DNA of 5,621 nt from NCBI GenBank assembly GCA_029857855.1, contig JAOUGG010000231.1, positions 1 to 5,621 of the forward strand, given 5' to 3'. The notes below the pieces were generated by a model, which was given only the letters and a program-made list of their open reading frames with translations, did not search any database and was not told the DNA's origin. Below, in pieces: positions 4,781 through 5,621 of this stretch (within the stretch, counting starts at the first letter, position 1; each line of letters starts with the position of its first letter). The position numbers and the translations under genes were made by a program. Source of the stretch: Acidimicrobiia bacterium. Lineage in GTDB: Bacteria; Actinomycetota; Acidimicrobiia; Acidimicrobiales; SZUA-35.

Positions 4781-5621
4781 TCACCGGGCTTCGAGCACCT
4801 GGCGGAGGCCGGCCGCCAGATAGCCGTCGTCGGCCGGGTCGATGGTGCGCAGGTCGAGAATGGTCTCGTCGTTCTCGATGCGGGCGATGACTGGACGGTC
4901 CAGGTCTCGCAGGGGCGTGACCAGATCGCCGTCGATGCGCAGGCCGTGGCTGGGGAAGCTCACGGTCGGCAGCGTGCCGCCTCCCGGCACCGAGTCGCAG
5001 GAGGCGCTGATCAGCCCGTGATCCGATCCCACCTCGGCGACGACGGCGTCGGCTCGGCTGACCAGCTCGGTGACCGGCGTGGCCACCATGCGCCACAACG
5101 GGATGTCGTCGCCACGGCGATCGAGGTAGGCGAGGGTGGTGTCCTGCACGGCGTTCAGCACCAGCGATCCCGGCCGGACGGCGCGGGCGAGCGGATGACG
5201 GCCGCACTTCTCGACGAGGTCGCGGCGCCCGGCGATGATGCCGGCCTGCGGGCCGCCGAACAGCTTGTCGCCGCTGAACAACACCAGGTCGGCCCCGGCG
5301 GCCAGCGTCTGGCGCACCGCCGGTTCTTCGGCCAGCCAGCTCGGCGGCGGGCCGTCGAGCCACGGGCACGCCACGTCGAGTAGGCCCGAGCCGAGATCGA
5401 CGACGAGAGCGGCGTCGGCCAGCTCGGGCGCCCGGGCCAGAGTCTCCGTTGACACGTCCTGGGTGAACCCGACGATCTTGTAGTTCGAGCGGTGGACCTT
5501 CAGCACCATGGTGAGATCCTCGGCGCCGGTGTAGTCCGTGAGCCGGCACCGGTTGGTCGTGCCGACCTCGACCAGTTCGGCCCCCGACTGGGCCATCACG
5601 TCGGGAATGCGGAAGCCGCCG
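4781..5621 (-). CDS. selA: L-seryl-tRNA(Sec) selenium transferase SelA (partial, N-terminus beyond the right edge)
   Basis: SelA is a PLP-dependent enzyme that converts seryl-tRNA(Sec) to selenocysteinyl-tRNA(Sec) using selenophosphate. About 279 C-terminal residues are visible; the reading frame stays open to the right edge with GGFRIPDVM, and roughly 180 residues should lie outside. Recognisable segments are VGTTNR, VHRSNYKIVGF, VVDLGSGLL and, around the PLP-binding lysine, LFSGDKLFGGPQAGII. PGGGTLPT occurs further on. The segment HPLARAVRPGSLVLNAVQ has GS where E. coli SelA has DK, possibly a clade trait. The coding strand ends with TGA at 4783-4781, four bases before selB, so the two form an operon. 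GTG and ATG codons at 5599 and 5596 are internal, not the start, because homology continues upstream of them. Confidence 0.95.
   Translation of the reverse strand, partial: GGFRIPDVMAQSGAELVEVGTTNRCRLTDYTGAEDLTMVLKVHRSNYKIVGFTQDVSTETLARAPELADAALVVDLGSGLLDVACPWLDGPPPSWLAEEPAVRQTLAAGADLVLFSGDKLFGGPQAGIIAGRRDLVEKCGRHPLARAVRPGSLVLNAVQDTTLAYLDRRGDDIPLWRMVATPVTELVSRADAVVAEVGSDHGLISASCDSVPGGGTLPTVSFPSHGLRIDGDLVTPLRDLDRPVIARIENDETILDLRTIDPADDGYLAAGLRQVLEAR

Noticed and set aside
4774..4783. TGA at the end of selA as a selenocysteine codon read through into more protein
   Set aside because: SelA ends at a normal position for the family, the downstream frame is unrelated, and selB begins four bases later.
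3196..4890. A 564-residue open frame on the plus strand opposite selB
   Set aside because: It is antisense to a clearly conserved SelB over almost its whole length, has no recognisable domain and is arginine/glycine/histidine-rich in low-complexity fashion. This is an artefact of high GC codon bias.
5594..5599. GTG/ATG at 5599/5596 as the start of a short SelA
   Set aside because: The frame stays open upstream and encodes GGFRIPD, which belongs to the SelA family, so these codons are internal and the gene simply leaves the window.

Overview
This high-GC window comes from the chromosome of an actinobacterium. The WhiB-family gene is the main evidence, because that family is essentially confined to Actinomycetota and their phages. 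GTG starts, a leaderless-looking gene and the style of the SelA and SelB proteins agree with this. A deep-branching class such as Acidimicrobiia is my guess from protein style; no species can be named.

Left part (1-1236, minus strand): two translationally coupled genes for ArsA/Get3-like P-loop ATPases. The first is complete (320 residues). The second runs off the left edge, so only its first 92 residues are visible. They overlap by a GTGA start/stop. The first has the extra 'signature' lysine of the deviant Walker A but an unusual switch I. The second lacks that lysine but has the classical switch I aspartate. This suggests an asymmetric heterodimer.

Middle (1206-2974, plus strand): a secreted/membrane NfeD-type protein whose ClpP-like domain has lost its catalytic serine and lysine, then 86 bp later a small WhiB-type iron-sulfur transcription factor. 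The NfeD start overlaps the start of the first ATPase gene head to head by 31 bp. The gap before whiB holds a promoter-like sequence, a 13-bp inverted repeat and two copies of a 9-mer.

Right part (3022-5621, minus strand): selA (5' part cut off by the right edge) followed 4 nt later by selB. These encode selenocysteine synthase and the selenocysteine-specific elongation factor. They form a probable operon that ends 47 bp from whiB in convergent orientation. The organism therefore probably makes selenoproteins; selC (tRNA-Sec) and selD are not in the window.

The window is densely coding, with no gene-free stretch longer than about 90 bp. No mobile element, CRISPR array, tRNA or rRNA is visible. 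The most unusual points are the complementary motifs of the ATPase pair, the apparently dead NfeD protease domain, and the clustering of Get3-like ATPases, NfeD and WhiB, which resembles the ATPase-pair/whiB neighbourhoods of mycobacteria and streptomycetes.
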